Assembly: GCF_028453695.1 (NCBI RefSeq) | Contig: NC_135773.1 | Span: forward strand, 4,154,001-4,218,000 | From: Augochlora pura | Lineage: Eukaryota > Arthropoda > Insecta > Hymenoptera > Halictidae | Length of the DNA: 64,000 nt | Direction of reading: 5' to 3' | In this document: positions 35,103 through 47,172 of the stretch, piece by piece | How the letters are laid out: every line of letters starts with the position of its first letter | How positions within the stretch are numbered: the stretch's first letter is position 1 | Made by a program: the position numbers and the translations under genes | The notes under the pieces: model-generated | Told to the model about the DNA's origin: nothing | The model's database searches: none | Seen by the model: the letters and a program-made list of their open reading frames with translations, nothing else

Positions 35103-35337
35103 TTAATCCTTTGCACTCGAGTGGTACTACTAAAATTATTACAGCACGTTTCAAAATAATTTTTATATTATAAAAAATTAGATTTAAAAAATTGTTGAAA
35201 TTATAACGATTGTTGCACGAGTTACAAGATTCAATTTCCTATGCATAAAATACATTTTGTCGTATAATATAGAAATGTTGTATGTCAGGAAAGTTATTTT
35301 AGAATTACAGTTAAAATGGCATCGAGATAAGGGTTAA
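35103..35337 (-). mobile_element. TTAA element, family A (235 bp), reverse
   Basis: Left TTAATCCTTTGCACTCGAGT, then GGTACTAC; right AAAATGGCATCGAGATAAGG, then GTTAA. The AGAATTACAGTTAAAATGGC stretch near the right end is the reverse complement of the usual left interior, so orientation is reverse. Confidence 0.85.
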
Positions 35338-35764
35338 AAGTCACACTGAAAATTCTTTCAATCTTACACTAAATATATTAACTCTAAAATCTTGACAAAT
35401 ATTTCCACCATCCATACACAATCACTAATATACTATACTCACCGCATTAATTCCAACTTTAACGCATAAGACTAAACATTTCCATTAAAATCATCATATC
35501 GAACCTCAGCGGTGCTTCTCACAAATAATCCTTGCGAATTGTTCACCAACCGTCCGTTTCACTAAAAAATGTTATTACACAATGGTCTCAGCCTAGCGCC
35601 GTCGATCTAGACGAGAGCAAATTCAACGTTTTCCCCGTTGGTCGGCAGCCGGCTTCTAATTAAAACACGTCACAGTATATTTTTCGAGGATTTTCCGATA
35701 TCGGCGACACAGTTGATCGAGTTAATTCCTGAAGCAGGGGGCGGATCGTCGCAACAGCAGCGTC

Positions 35765-35769
<5 letters not shown>

Positions 35770-35806
<37 letters not shown>
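35770..35806 (+). repeat. (GA)n microsatellite
   Basis: Nearly 19 uninterrupted GA units, the purest GA tract in the window. Confidence 0.97.
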
Positions 35807-35811
<5 letters not shown>

Positions 35812-35875
35812 GTCACGGATACAGGCAATGTAGCTTGCCATTAAATAGCAAGAATAGGGGTCCGTACAACCGACG

Positions 35876-35920
35876 CGGGCGGGGAGGGAGGGAGGGAGGG
35901 GGGTGGTGGAAGGGGACGAC
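35876..35920 (+). other. G-quadruplex-type G-run cluster
   Basis: Repeated GGGA steps followed by G6 and GGTGGTGG: at least five G-runs of three or more in ~45 bp. A second cluster (G6, G5, G4) lies at 36129-36158. Confidence 0.65.
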
Positions 35921-35987
35921 GGCCGTGCTTTCATGAGCGCCTCGTTAAAAGCTCAGGAAATGCGCTAAAGCGTGGCACGATCGCAGG

Positions 35988-36004
35988 CGCGCGCGCGCGC
36001 GCGC
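35988..36004. repeat. (GC)n tract
   Basis: Alternating GC for about 17 bp, a Z-DNA-prone sequence. A similar tract with one break lies at 38445-38467. Confidence 0.9.
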
Positions 36005-37621
36005 CCTCCGAAGGTGCCGGGTTAAAGAGCTTCGAGGGGGAAAGAAAAAAAAAATAGATGGAAAAACGTGAAGCCCCGGGCACGTGCATTCCTTAATGGT
36101 TCGCGCCGGGCGGATCGCCCGCCTCCCTGGGGGGAGGGGGAGAAAACAGGGGCCCCGAAGACGCTGAGCTGCAAAAAATGTCTTCGGCTGACCGTGGGAA
36201 TGATTACGGAATTAAAATGACGGAGGGGGCTGCCGTTGCGGATCCCGGGGGCGGCCCGTTACTCTTCCGATCTGATTAGTCCGCGACGGTCCGTGGACCC
36301 CCGTCTTTCTCGGGCTGATAAATTAGGATACTTTTCCTTTGATCCGAGCGCATGCCGGGCTGACTCTGCCCGATGGCCCGTGAAGGGGATGTTTGGCGAA
36401 TGGGAAAATTGGGACTCGCCGATGAGTAATATGTTCCCAGAGATCATTTGATACTCGAATGGTGGAGCTTCTTGATCATCCTGTAGTTATTAAGTGTAGT
36501 TTGGATCTGTTGGAACTTTGTTCATCGGTTTTCTTTAACGTATGAGATGAGGAACCATGCGTTGGTTTTTCTGTAATATTAGAGGTTATGTGATAGATTA
36601 ATGTTCATTTTTCGAGTGTAAATAGAGCTTTTTTGATAAAAATATTACCAGGAATGCTTAATTGCAATTTTATTACTTATTAATATTATATGAGTATAGA
36701 TAAGTACATAATATATGATTGACATAACCTTGAAATAATGTATGATATAAGTATATAATATAGAGTACTTGATATTTTATATTAACATAATAATTATTAA
36801 TAATCAATGTTATACATTGAAATATAATTTCCTTCACTATATACCTATAATTTCATTTATCAAGCAAACATACTGCAATATAACACTAAAAAAATGCCAA
36901 CGAATGCAGTTACGAAAAAAATCATACTGCAAGCAATAAATTAAACGAGCAAAAATTATAACTAGTTGTCAGAAAACAGCACTTAACAATACAGTGAAAC
37001 AATAAAATTCGTACTCTAACTTCAGCTAAACCCAAACCTCATCATCCAAGTATTAACAACGATCTTTTATGAAAATCATACAGACTCCGTGAAGATCACC
37101 AAGAGACAACAGTTTCGCACAGGTCGGTTTATCTCGGTCTGCCATCACGTGACAAACACGTAGCCACATACACTGGAAGCTATCCACTGATAATTCTTAC
37201 GAACGAGTGAACGTAATTACGTTTACCTCGTCAACTTTGTAGATTTTGCATTCGCACCGCAAACAATCCCAACGTTAACTAATCCAGGCAAGCTACGCCA
37301 GTCACCGCGGCAGAGAATCTTTTCAATTATCAAATTCGCTGCCGAGAAGGGACTCCTCCCTTTTCGCAGCCGTTTCCTAGCCGTGGCGCAACGAGGCCGC
37401 ATTAGAGGAAATCTTTTAAGTCGTTCCAACCTACAGCTCGAGCTTTCTTCTTCCGGGCATTAAAAGCAAGATCATTTTACGACTATCGTTCGAAACGGGG
37501 AATTAACGGTGCCGAAGAGAATTATGAAGCAGGTGACTGTCGACAATTTTGTACACAGTTGTACTTGTTTATGGAACTGGTAAATATCAATTTTGGAAGA
37601 TTATATGTCATGGATCTATTT

Positions 37622-37760
37622 TTAATTATTTTAGTTATTTAAAGATAAGCTTTGAAAAACTTAAATTATCTAATTTAAGTTATTTAAAAATAAGCTTTAA
37701 AAAGCTTAAATTACTTAATTTAAGTTATTTAAAAATAAGCTTTAAAAAATTATTTAGAAA
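37622..37760 (+). repeat. 45-bp tandem repeat, three copies
   Basis: Unit: AATTTAAGTTATTTAAAAAT, then AAGCTTTAAAAAGCTTAAAT, then TACTT. The AAGCTTTAAAAAGCTT core is itself nearly palindromic. In-phase 15-residue repeats in one frame are a by-product. Confidence 0.9.
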
Positions 37761-38241
37761 TATATCTAAATATGTCTATAATCCTTGTTGATTATAACGA
37801 AGTTTGGCTCATCCGGAAGACTGTAATAAAAATTAATGACCATAGAAAGCTCACAAAAATTCCAATGTCGCGATTTAAAGAATTCCGACCACAAGTCTGC
37901 AAATTTATTTAAAAAGTAAAAATTGTCTAAGTTAATTATTAATAATGAAAATGAAAATGTCCTTCCTCTTTCAGTAAAAGCTGTTCATAACATCAAAATA
38001 TTCCCAAATTGTTCCTAAAAATTCACAAAATTCGCAGCCTAGTGGTCGCTCGGTATCCCAGAATCATGTGACACATAGCATTGCGCCCTAAGCGCAGTAA
38101 ACGATGATGCGATTAGAACAAGGTCGACAAAGCGATCGTTCTGGGAAAAGAATAGCAGGAGCGGCGCCCTTTTTCTTCGACGGGCGCGTTTCCGGGTACT
38201 CGACGCCCGGCGTCGTCGTCGTCTCGAGACGATCTCGCGTC

Positions 38242-38275
38242 GCTCTCCCTCTCCCCCTCCCTCTCCCTCTCCCCC
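38242..38275 (+). repeat. (CTCCCT)n-type pyrimidine tract
   Basis: Hexamer-like CTCCCT/CTCCCC repeats. The minus strand is a GGGA-rich run that could form a G-quadruplex. Confidence 0.9.
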
Positions 38276-38444
38276 GTTTGCCCGTCGTTTTAACGAGCAC
38301 TCAGGGCTCGCGTGCCTGGCCCCACAGAAACGGGAGCTTCACGCGATCCAGAGATCATTAAACCTTTACAACACACTACGCGAGTAATTAGTCCGACGAG
38401 CGCTATCTTTGAATGGGTAAACAGCTGGTATTGCGACTGTTACC

Positions 38445-38467
38445 GGCGCGCGGGCGCGCGCGCGCGC
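38445..38467. repeat. (GC)n tract
   Basis: CGCGCGGGCGCGCGCGCGCG-type alternation, Z-DNA-prone, in a CpG-rich island. Confidence 0.9.
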
Positions 38468-40888
38468 AAAGGGGCGGCTGGTTCGCTATTAACCGGATGT
38501 TGTGGTAGTCATGATTTATTAGAAGCCGCGTGCTAGACGCGCACGAGTGCTCTAAATTGAATCGTACACGACGGGTCGAGTTGTTTTCCTGGTTAGGCGC
38601 GAACGAACCGTTCATAACTCATTCGATTCGTGAGCCGCTATTTATGCGGGATCTATCTATCTCTCTCTCTCTCTCGCTTGTTCGATTTCAATGCGCCGTG
38701 GGAACGTTCGAATTCCTGGTTAGGTTACACGGAAAGGAATTTTTTTGAGGAATATCGTACTTCGGCGGATTTTCGTTTGTTTAGTGGCTAGGCGGAAATA
38801 AATTGTTAGGTGAACAGTTTAAGCGTTCGCGTCTTTATTTGATCCTTGGCTGTGATACTGTGAAGAGATTTTAAATTGTGTTCTCGTCGATATTTTTTAA
38901 CTCTGGAGGGCTTAAATTAATGCTGGAGAATTGTAGTTTGTGAAAGAGCTCTTTCGGTTTGATAAAGGATTTGAATTATATAGGAAAAATATTTAAATCT
39001 TAGCATTAAACTCGGAGGTGGAAAATCAGTTATTTCTATGGGATACTTTGGACTGATTTAAAAGTGGATTCCCGTGAATATTTCTTACCTTCCAAGAGGT
39101 TAAAATAAAGCTGAGAAATTGTGTTTGATGAGAAAATTTTTTAAGTTCACAAAGAAATTCGAAAACGTGTAGTAAAATATTAAATACCGACTTTAAGTTT
39201 CATAAAAATAGTTGAAGACTCGTTAAATGTCGGATTAATGTCCACAGTAGGTTGCAAAAATGCCAAAATTGGCTGCGAAAATTCAGATCACGTAAATTAA
39301 TGTCGTTAACAAAAATGACCGCATAAATAATGTACTAAGCTAGGTAAAAAAAACCAAACATAACCAATGCATAATATAACTAATTAATAAAAAAAAATAC
39401 TCGCGTAAATCGCGAGACGGCCGTAAGAAAATGAAACTAACAAAATAATCTCCATAATTTCCGCGAAACATGATTTCCGAACCTAAATAGAACATCTCTA
39501 TGAATCCAACGAATAAAGTCTCCGTAATCCAAAAATTAAGAATCCCGGATCACGATCAGCCCGAATCAGCGCGGAATACGTGATCGCTCGCCTAAGGAAC
39601 TATGAAAACGACGAAACAGTTTTACGGTAGCAAACGAGTGAAAAAAATCCGCGCGTCTCGCCGGCGGAACGAGTGCAACACGATGCGGAATATCTTTGCT
39701 AACTGTCGTAAAGTTTATTAGTGCGTCGTAAAGTTATACCTGCCCGGTGCGCCGTTTTCATCGCGAACATTCACCGGGTCCGAGTTATTTAGAAACCTCT
39801 GCGCGAGATATTCCGTAAAAATGATTTCTGACGGACCCGCGCCAAATTGAAGAATTTGAAACGAAAATGTTTGTGAATTGTAAAATCAAATTATAATATA
39901 AAATTTAATATTTGTGAATTATGAAATTGGTTATTAAGATATTGACCTTCTCCAAGTCAATTGCTATTTTCTGATTCACATTAGGTCTTTGTTTCGTTCG
40001 CGGGAATTATATAGTGTTTAATTTCAGAGAAATATGTATTTAACATTTTCTGCAATTATTTGTCGACGTATGATATTTTCTGAAATGTCACGAATAATGT
40101 TTAATGTAGATAGTTTGTCATGGAAGAAAATTATATAACAACGTGACACTCCTTTTTTGATTTAAAAAAATGATCAAAATTGCAGGATACGTTCTGCTGT
40201 TTCTTTCTTAATAATTTTTATCAGAAAAAAACGAAATTCTGTTCAAATGTCCTATATTTAAGGTGTAATAAATACGACTGAAAATTCGTCAACGAATAAT
40301 GTACAGTGAATGACCCAATTATCGTGCCGCCGAATTAAAAATGTACAGAAAACGAGAAGTTTAATACAAAAAATTGACACCTCCTCTTAAATCTAACAAA
40401 TTAATAATTCGACATAATAAAACATATAGACCATTAATTTATATATAAATTGGCATCTACTCTACAATAGAACAATTGAACTTACTTTCTAGTAAGCAAG
40501 TCATAAACTATATTTAATGTAACCTAACACTCCACCGACTTTTTCGAGAATTAATAAAATAATATCGCAACTCAACCGATCGACTGATAAACATCGCCGA
40601 GAATTAAACTAAAAATCGAACAATGATTTCTCAATGGTCCGCGCGTTTCGGTTCGATCCGGTTCGACCCGCGGAAAATTCTGCCAGCGAACAGCGGCGCG
40701 TTTCCTCGCGGAACACGATTCACGACACCCGGTTCCCCTCATTTTTTCGCCATACATAAACATTGCTGTTTTATCATAAGTTACACGTACCGCGGCGCAT
40801 GCCCGGTGCACGCGCGCTACTTCGAGCGCTCGCTGTTGCACTTTCCGGTAGAGTAAATCAATAGCATTGCGTACACGGGGGCGCATCA

Positions 40889-40926
40889 AGAGGGAAAGAG
40901 AGAGGGAGAGAGAGAGAGGGGGGGGG
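40889..40926 (+). repeat. (GA)n tract with poly-G end
   Basis: AGAGGGAGAG repeats ending in an eight-to-nine G run. Confidence 0.9.
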
Positions 40927-42989
40927 ATGAGAGTAGAGAGGAGAGAACAGTTCTGTACATTGTACGCCGTCTGCCAGTAATTCTTGCTGGAACAGGTAAT
41001 TCGGACCGTCTTCGGTTAGAATGCAATTGCGAACTGAGTATGTGGCCCCGCTGCGTCAAGGTTTACACGACACGCTCGGATCTGTTCACCGTGGTCGAGT
41101 TAATTCACGGGCCTCTCGCAATTAGGATTTTTAATGGAACCCGGGATCCGCGGCTCTTAATTGTTCCGTGATCCGACGATTTATTTACGAACCCTCGCGA
41201 CTTTACCGCACCGTGAACATTTATTTGATTCAGCTCGTCTCGGTCTTATACGAAATTCATCAGGCAGTTTCGCGTTTCCGTTTTATTTGACAACGGGAAA
41301 TATTGTTATTTTCACCGAGAACGCTCGATTGGTTTCTGGAAAAATATTGCAGACCGCAAATGGATCGATGGCGGTTAAAATGTGATACTGTAATCGTTAA
41401 ACTTTACATTAGGATCACCATCACTAAAAACCGTCTATGTTTATTTTTTTTAAATTAAGAGATTAGTTAAGTTATTACAGATTTTTTTTAATACAAGATA
41501 TAGCTTAATAAATAATATTATGTACAGTAGTTGTGAAAATATCTTTACAATTTCGATAGTTATAAATTTTTATTTTAATTTAATTCTAATTTTAATATAA
41601 ATTTTAATTTTAAAATTCTTTAGAATGCGAAACCTATTATCTAAAGTTTCAAAACGTATTTTCAGGTCTCGAAGTAATTTACAACTATCTCAGTTTTACA
41701 AATAAATTCAAGGCAGACGTTATGATTACGCGAGGCCTCTCAATTTTTATTTCATTTCGCAGTTTCACGAATCTTCATTATTCCAGCTTTAATAATACTA
41801 TATCGCCCGTCTGTTATGAAACAGCTGACTCGCGAACTTCCGAAATGATTTCCTTCGGCTGGAACGAGCGCGCGGGGCCAGGGAATCACGAGCGCGTCTA
41901 CAAAGACACGAAACACGAAATCTTCCTTTACACCGGCGGCGGCCAGAGGTTTCAGCCACTTGGTCGTAATAAGTGGCCCGTTTAATTAGTTTTTCTTGCA
42001 GGCGGCGGGTTTTTCCACCCGATACCCACAATTTATTGCGGCTACTAATTAAGGTAGAACGGGTTACGAGAGGAAGAAACGGTGAAATGGCTGCCAGCTG
42101 GAGAGAGAGTCGACGATCGATGCTCGACATAACAGAATTAATGGGATTGAATTCTACGCGTGCGGCGCTCTAAATAGCAATTAATAGTTTAAATAAATGT
42201 CGAGAAACGAAATAAATAGCCGAAGTCCGGGCAGAAGGGTGCAGACGCGGATTGAAATGATTTGGAAGCGACGATGGACTATGAAATCTCGATCTTCAGT
42301 CGTTAACAGGTTTCGTGAAAAATCAAAAATATTTTTAATTAGTTGAAAATAATCAAAACATATTTATAAAATTGATATTAACGCGCGAAGTAATTATTGG
42401 ATAAAGTTCAGATATAGAAGAGCAAGTAATCGATGCATTAAAGGATTAAAATTCTTTGTACGTCGAAACTGTAAGAAGATATCACGAAAGGGTTTCAATT
42501 ACTCCAATTACCAAACTTGGTTTCGGCAGAAAGTATTTCGTCATCGGATCGCAGGGACCACAGCCGCGTTCCACGCTAAAACCAATTGAGAGTGTTCGCA
42601 ACTTTTTCGGGGCATCTACTTAGTCTGTTAGCGACCACAACGCTGGAGTAATTGGTGGCACGCAACTTCATTTTCCTCGCAAAATCGGCGCTTCGTCGGA
42701 TATTCGCTCTACCACAATTAATTACCGAGAAGTAACGACAGCTACTTATATTTTAACTACGAAAGTTTACGACTCCGCGACGATTTCTTGCGCTTTTAGA
42801 TAATCTTTCTATTTTGCTTATAGTTCGAGAATTTATATACTATATTTATATACTATTATTTCAATCTATAGTGTACAGTATATTTAAATATAGTATGTAC
42901 TTCTATATAGTATGTTTCAAATGAAATATTATTTAGAATATAAATTGAAACAATGAATAAATAAAACAAATAAAACATCTTAGTCTTAA

Positions 42990-43140
42990 AAATATAATTC
43001 TGTAACTATATATAACTATAGAAATATAATTCTATAACTATATATGACTATACAAATATAATTCTATAACTATATATATAACTATAAAAATATAATTCTA
43101 CAACTATATAGAACTATAAAAATATAATTCTATAATATAA
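42990..43140 (+). repeat. 32-bp AT-rich tandem array
   Basis: About 4.5 units of AAATATAATTCTATAACTAT plus ATATGACTATAC, with a 2-bp longer third unit. Minisatellite. Confidence 0.9.
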
Positions 43141-44014
43141 ACCAGCAAGTGAGCTATATTTAAAAAATACAAGCACTACATAAAACGCTTAATTTACTAT
43201 TTAGGATTTAAAATAGCTCTGCTCCCATACGTCGCTCAACAATAAGCTTAGAACTGACACAATTCTTCCCACCCACCACATGATCCTTGCATCGCCCGCC
43301 ATAACCTAAACCAGTAAAATTAGCGCGAAAGCGAAGGCTGGCTCGACACGCTAAAGAATCAAATAAGAAGAAAAGGATATTTTTCATCGGCCTTCCGAAA
43401 ATGTTCGGGGCCGGCGCAGGTGTAAGTTCGGCCGCTGTCGCGTACACTCGCACACGGACGGGAACGATCGTTCCCGGCGGCAAAACGACACAGAGTTTGA
43501 TGAACGAATCAATTACTGCCCGGCACGGAGCGTATGAACGGCCGAACGCTGGCCGGGTCTGATTGTATTCCACGGGGGAAACTTGCCCCGCGAGTTCGCC
43601 CGGTGCATCGTACGCAACGCGCAGATGGCGCAATTCAGGAAAACGTCCCGAGTAAATTACCGCGGCACGGTTTTCATCGATAAATCACGGCCAGTGCGTT
43701 GTACAGCCTGGCCAACTGATTCCGCCTTAACGAACAATTTACGGTGACTGTCTTCGGATCGACATCGGCGTCGGTCCCCGAAACCGAAACTTCCGAGGGA
43801 GCAAGATCCGCGGGCAAAGTTTATTGGACTCTCGCCCCCGCCGACGTTCGTTCTTTGCCTCATGATTTGTCCCGGGATCGAATTTGCGAGAAGCACTTCG
43901 TTCTCGTGCTCGCAGTTCTCCTCGATCATCGTAGATCGTTGCCAGATTCCAGTCGTTTAAATTCTGTTCGATTCAAAAATAGATTTTTCTACTTGTCATG
44001 ACTTGGTAGTCGAT
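43141..44014. other. CpG-rich stretch, no gene supported
   Basis: A 141-codon minus-strand frame (43208-43633) and frames around 43657-44001 show no domain. CpG-rich from 43250 to 43980. Confidence 0.45.
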
Positions 44015-44510
44015 TTAACCATTTGCATCGCAATAACGAGTCAGACTCGTGATACAGGTTTCATGCAGGATCTAATAGATATTAACCCTTTGCACTCGAA
44101 GCCATTTCAACTGCGAATCTAAAATAATTTTTCTGGCTTCCAGTGTTTCCATTTTATGTAACAATATTTATTTTATGCTTATGAAATTGATTCTTGCGAC
44201 TCGTACAACAGTTACGCCTTTAACAATTTTTCAATCTTTTGGTGATATGTATTAAAAATAATTCTGGAACGTGCTTCAACAATGTTAATGGCGCGGCAGA
44301 GTCGCTAATCGAGTGTAAAGGGTTAATATTATTAATTTCCACTATATCGAAATGAAAATAAATTCTTTCTTCTGTTATCAAAGTCTAGAAACAAAAGTGT
44401 ATAAAGATAATAAATAAAATAAAAATTGTTTCGCCTTATTAAGGAATATATTAAAGATAAATAAATGTAAATCAAGGTAGCTTAAATGAAATAGTATTGC
44501 AAAGGGTTAA
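44015..44510 (+). mobile_element. TTAA element, family B, split by a family A insertion
   Basis: Left TTAACCATTTGCATCGCAAT followed by the palindrome ACGAGTCAGACTCGT; right TATTGCAAAGGGTTAA. The interior after the insert (ATTAATTTCCACTATATCGA) matches the 56136 copy (ATTAATTTCGTCCAAATCGA). Removing the insert leaves ~255 bp, somewhat longer than the 207-bp 56136 copy but similar to 56998 (268 bp). Confidence 0.75.
44082..44326 (+). mobile_element. TTAA element, family A (245 bp), nested in family B
   Basis: Left TTAACCCTTTGCACTCGAAG, right ATCGAGTGTAAAGGGTTAA, TTAA on both sides. The most canonical A copy in the window. It sits inside B next to CTAATAGATA, where the intact B copy at 56136 reads CTAAATAGAAATATTA. 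Confidence 0.88.
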
Positions 44511-45380
44511 TCTCAGTCGAACTTAGTCCCAGTCTCGACTTAGTATTCCAGTCTCGCGTCTCAATTTCACTTTTTAAAGTTCCTATAATATAAAAAAAAT
44601 ACACACTGCATATCTATAAAATGCAACTATAATTTATCTAATACGAAAAAAGTAACGTAACTCGGTCATCGTATTTTTAAACAATGATCACAACTCGCAA
44701 CGTCTCGCGAATTCGATTTGCCGATCGGAAACGAGCGCGATTGCGGGCGAAGGTACCATCGAATCGGGACGACTCAAACAGGTGTTCAATGATTAACTAG
44801 AAATGTTATACGTAGAATATCCCGTAACCGGTAATCCAACCTGACGGGCGCGCAGCGGTTGCGCGCATAAGGGTGAATCGAGAATGTAGAATAACATTTG
44901 TTTGTTACGGGGCTTCGCTCCCGAGGAAATTCAACATTGAAAATTGCCGGGCGTTCGCGCGCCCTCTCACCCCCCTCCCTGTGCCTGCAGTGTGCCGAAA
45001 CGGTAAACAATGAACCGGATACGTTCGCCGCGGCGCGCTATTAACACACGCGGCCGACCTATCCAAAATTTACCCGTAATTTTTCCGAAAACAACGAGCC
45101 GGTTATGAAACAATTTCCACGGTTTTCAGCCGGCGACCTTTTACGGGACATTTCTAGGACACGTTCGGCGACGATAAAATACTATGTGCTTTCAATCAAG
45201 AATGTTAAATAAGTTTTCTCTTTTTGTGATGAACGTGTTTTGGTATAGTATGTGCGTCGAGAATATAGGAGAGATAGAATTATTTATTCTAATTATTTAG
45301 GGCCAAAATGAGGAGATGCAATTTAAGATTGTAGAAGAATTGGATGAATTGAATAATGGATTTTCTATTTGATGGAGTAT
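44511..45380. other. Unique sequence, CpG-rich 44690-45180; no gene
   Basis: A short minus-strand frame (44786-45010) and nothing else. No domain or RNA gene recognised. Confidence 0.5.
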
Positions 45381-45711
45381 TACAGGGTGTCCTAAAAATC
45401 CAGAAGGGTTCCTGTGATAATTTTAAACAACTTTTTCCTTGGCGAAAATGCAATACACTGTTTCGTTTACGAGTTATTAGCGAGAAACGCTGACCAATGA
45501 GAGGCGAGATCAGCTAGCGCGAGGCGGTCGAGTCAACGAGTAGAAAAGGCCCTGTTTCGTCCATTGGTTAGACTGCCTCGCGCCGGGCGATCTCGCCTCC
45601 GATTGGTCACTGTTTTTCATTAATAACTCGTAAACGAAATGGCGGATCGCATTTGCGCTAAGGAAAGAACTGCTTCAAATGACCTGACAAGTGACTTTTG
45701 GTAGTCTCCCA
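45381..45711. mobile_element. Fold-back element with CAGGGTGTCC end (copy 2)
   Basis: Starts TACAGGGTGTCCTAAAAATC. The whole element is an imperfect palindrome: TTTTTCCTTGGCGAAAATGC, GTTTCGTTTACGAGTTATTA and GACCAATGAGAGGCGAGATC on the left return inverted as GATCTCGCCTCCGATTGGTC, TAATAACTCGTAAACGAAAT and GCATTTGCGCTAAGGAAAG on the right. Contains inverted CCAAT motifs. No coding capacity. The right terminus is worn. Confidence 0.75.
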
Positions 45712-45717
45712 AGGTGA

Positions 45718-45815
45718 AAATTATAATTTATTATAATTATTATATTTATAATTATTATTATTATATTTATAATAATTATTATTATATTTATAATTATTAT
45801 AATTTTTATTATAAT
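45718..45815 (+). repeat. ATT/ATA-rich microsatellite
   Basis: Irregular AATTATTATTATATTTATAA repeats for ~100 bp directly after the fold-back element. Confidence 0.9.
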
Positions 45816-45911
45816 GGATTTAATGCATCGAATAAATTCTAATTTGCAAGTAGTGCGTTTCGTATTGCTGTACCACGATACCAGTCGTAGACCTAACGGG
45901 GTTTTCCTTAT

Positions 45912-45938
45912 ATAATCGCGTGGCACTCAATGCGTTAA
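45912..45938 (-). mobile_element. Family D end
   Basis: CGCGTGGCACTCAATGCGTTAA-type terminus matches the inverted end of the 9032 element (CGTGGCATTCGACGTGTTAA). No partner end is seen within ~330 bp; the fold-back element and AT microsatellite lie where it should be. Confidence 0.5.
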
Positions 45939-46462
45939 GCGAGCCCTCGAAATCAGACGTTCCATTTCACGGAAACTTCGTCGGAGAGATGAGCCTCGCG
46001 AAGAGAAAATATAGAGGGAACCCATTCGGGCAGGTAAGCCGTAACGAGAGAGCATATCGCGCGTCGCAGCATAGTAAAATTGGAAGTCGAACGGATACGG
46101 TGTTTTAGTGGCGATTTTCAGCAGGGGCGGGTTTATAGGCGCAAGGGACAGGGGAGGAGCGTTGTTCGGAATGATCTGCGTAAAATGTCAAAGGGAAGGC
46201 GGCTGTAAACGTCCCGCAACTTAGCAGTTTTTTTACGCCAGCAATGTCTTACTTCGACGACGACGACGCCGCCGCCCGTTGCCGACAGTCTGTTCATCGG
46301 CGGGGCTGTATCGAGGACGAACGACGTGCTTCGGCCGCAATCTAAACTGCCGAGTTAATTCGGGAGCTCGCGCGTTAAACTCTTAACTATTTCATAACTT
46401 TTGTAACGAACGCGCGATGTATGGAGAGATTCGTAAATCCGTTTGATTTAGAGGACGTGTCA
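45939..46462. other. CpG-rich stretch, no gene
   Basis: Includes a short GAC/GCC triplet run at about 46256-46275. No exon recognised. Confidence 0.5.
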
Positions 46463-47066
46463 TTAGGTTGTTGCGCACAAAATAGCGGACTTTCGCAATT
46501 CAATTTTCCCACCTTTAATAAAAATCTTCACCTTTTCATAATTTTCCATTTTCGGAAAAACATATATTTAATACGTGAATTATCGTGCATTAATTTATTA
46601 TTGAATTTGCATAATTGATTAAAGTCCAAAATTGGCTATAAATACTATTTGTATAAATACTAATCGAATGTCGCGAGATAATAGTTATAAAAAATACCAT
46701 CACGACGGATATGCTTAATTTCCGAAGGCCTCGGGAAAAGTGACAAGGTTGAGTAAGTGGGTCCCACGCGAACACATCGAGGAAGGGCGAATTCGTCGGA
46801 ATTCGTAAAATAGACTGTTACAAAGTTAACAGAATCGAAGTGTGAAATTTTTCCTCGGGCTCCTTATTCACCTCGATTTTTCACCTACGGAATGCCGTAC
46901 TTTCGAGCACCGTGATCGCTTTGTCACTGGAACACTGTTCCGAGAAGAAGCTGAACTAAACCCTGCATTCAACAAATTTACGGATCTTTTTAAAAAATTT
47001 ATGAATGGTCTTGTATCACGGTGGAAGAAGTGTATCGAAGTCGAAGGCGACTCTTTTGTGTTCTAA
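46463..47066 (+). pseudogene. Decayed mariner transposon, cecropia-type, internally deleted
   Basis: TTAGGTTGTTGCGCA at 46463, followed by TAGCGGACTTTCGC, resembles the terminal repeat of cecropia-subfamily mariners such as Hsmar1. Transposase pieces follow on the + strand. At 46743-46805 one frame reads SKWVPREHIEE, matching the WVPHEL linker motif. At 46814-46873 another frame ends in APYSP. From 46881 the frame shifts and reads SPTECRTFEHRDRF, then LVSRWKKCIEVEGDSF and a stop at 47064-47066. Known mariners have PYSPDLSPTDYH at this point and end RW-KCI---G-YF. The join between APYSP and SPTEC is 7 nt instead of 6, a +1 frameshift. Only ~75 bases separate the WVPHEL-like and PYSP-proximal pieces, so most of the DD34D catalytic core is deleted. 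The 3' terminal repeat is not seen. Inactive. Confidence 0.8.
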
Positions 47067-47087
47067 ATTGAATTAAAACTGGAATGT

Positions 47088-47172
47088 ACTTTATCAAGAA
47101 TTAATTTAAAAAATGAATTAAATTTATTAAGAATTAATTAAAAAATTAATTAAATTTGTTAAGAATTAATTG
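47088..47172 (+). repeat. Short AT-rich tandem repeat
   Basis: Two to three copies of a TTAAGAATTAATTAAAAAAT-type unit followed by GAATTAAATTTATT. It lies where the missing 3' end of the mariner relic would be expected. Confidence 0.8.

Larger units (their letters stand above)
35338..42989. other. Long gene-free stretch with CpG-rich islands
   Basis: CpG-rich at 35600-36470, 37200-37550, 38040-38730, 39540-39800, 40620-41330 and 41800-42240; AT-rich between. No TTAA element with two good ends was found here. Open frames (at most ~110 codons) have no known domain. Possible worn family-C-like words near 40524 are too weak to call. Confidence 0.45.

Noticed and set aside
40519..40600. Possible family C remnant (TAACACTCCACCGAC ... 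CCGATCG)
   Set aside because: Only short end-like words match and no interior similarity to family C is visible.
40645..40675. Two GGTTCGA-like B boxes as a possible tRNA
   Set aside because: No A box at the right distance and no cloverleaf can be drawn.
43208..43633. 141-codon minus-strand frame
   Set aside because: No recognisable motif; lies in a CpG-rich island where stops are rare.
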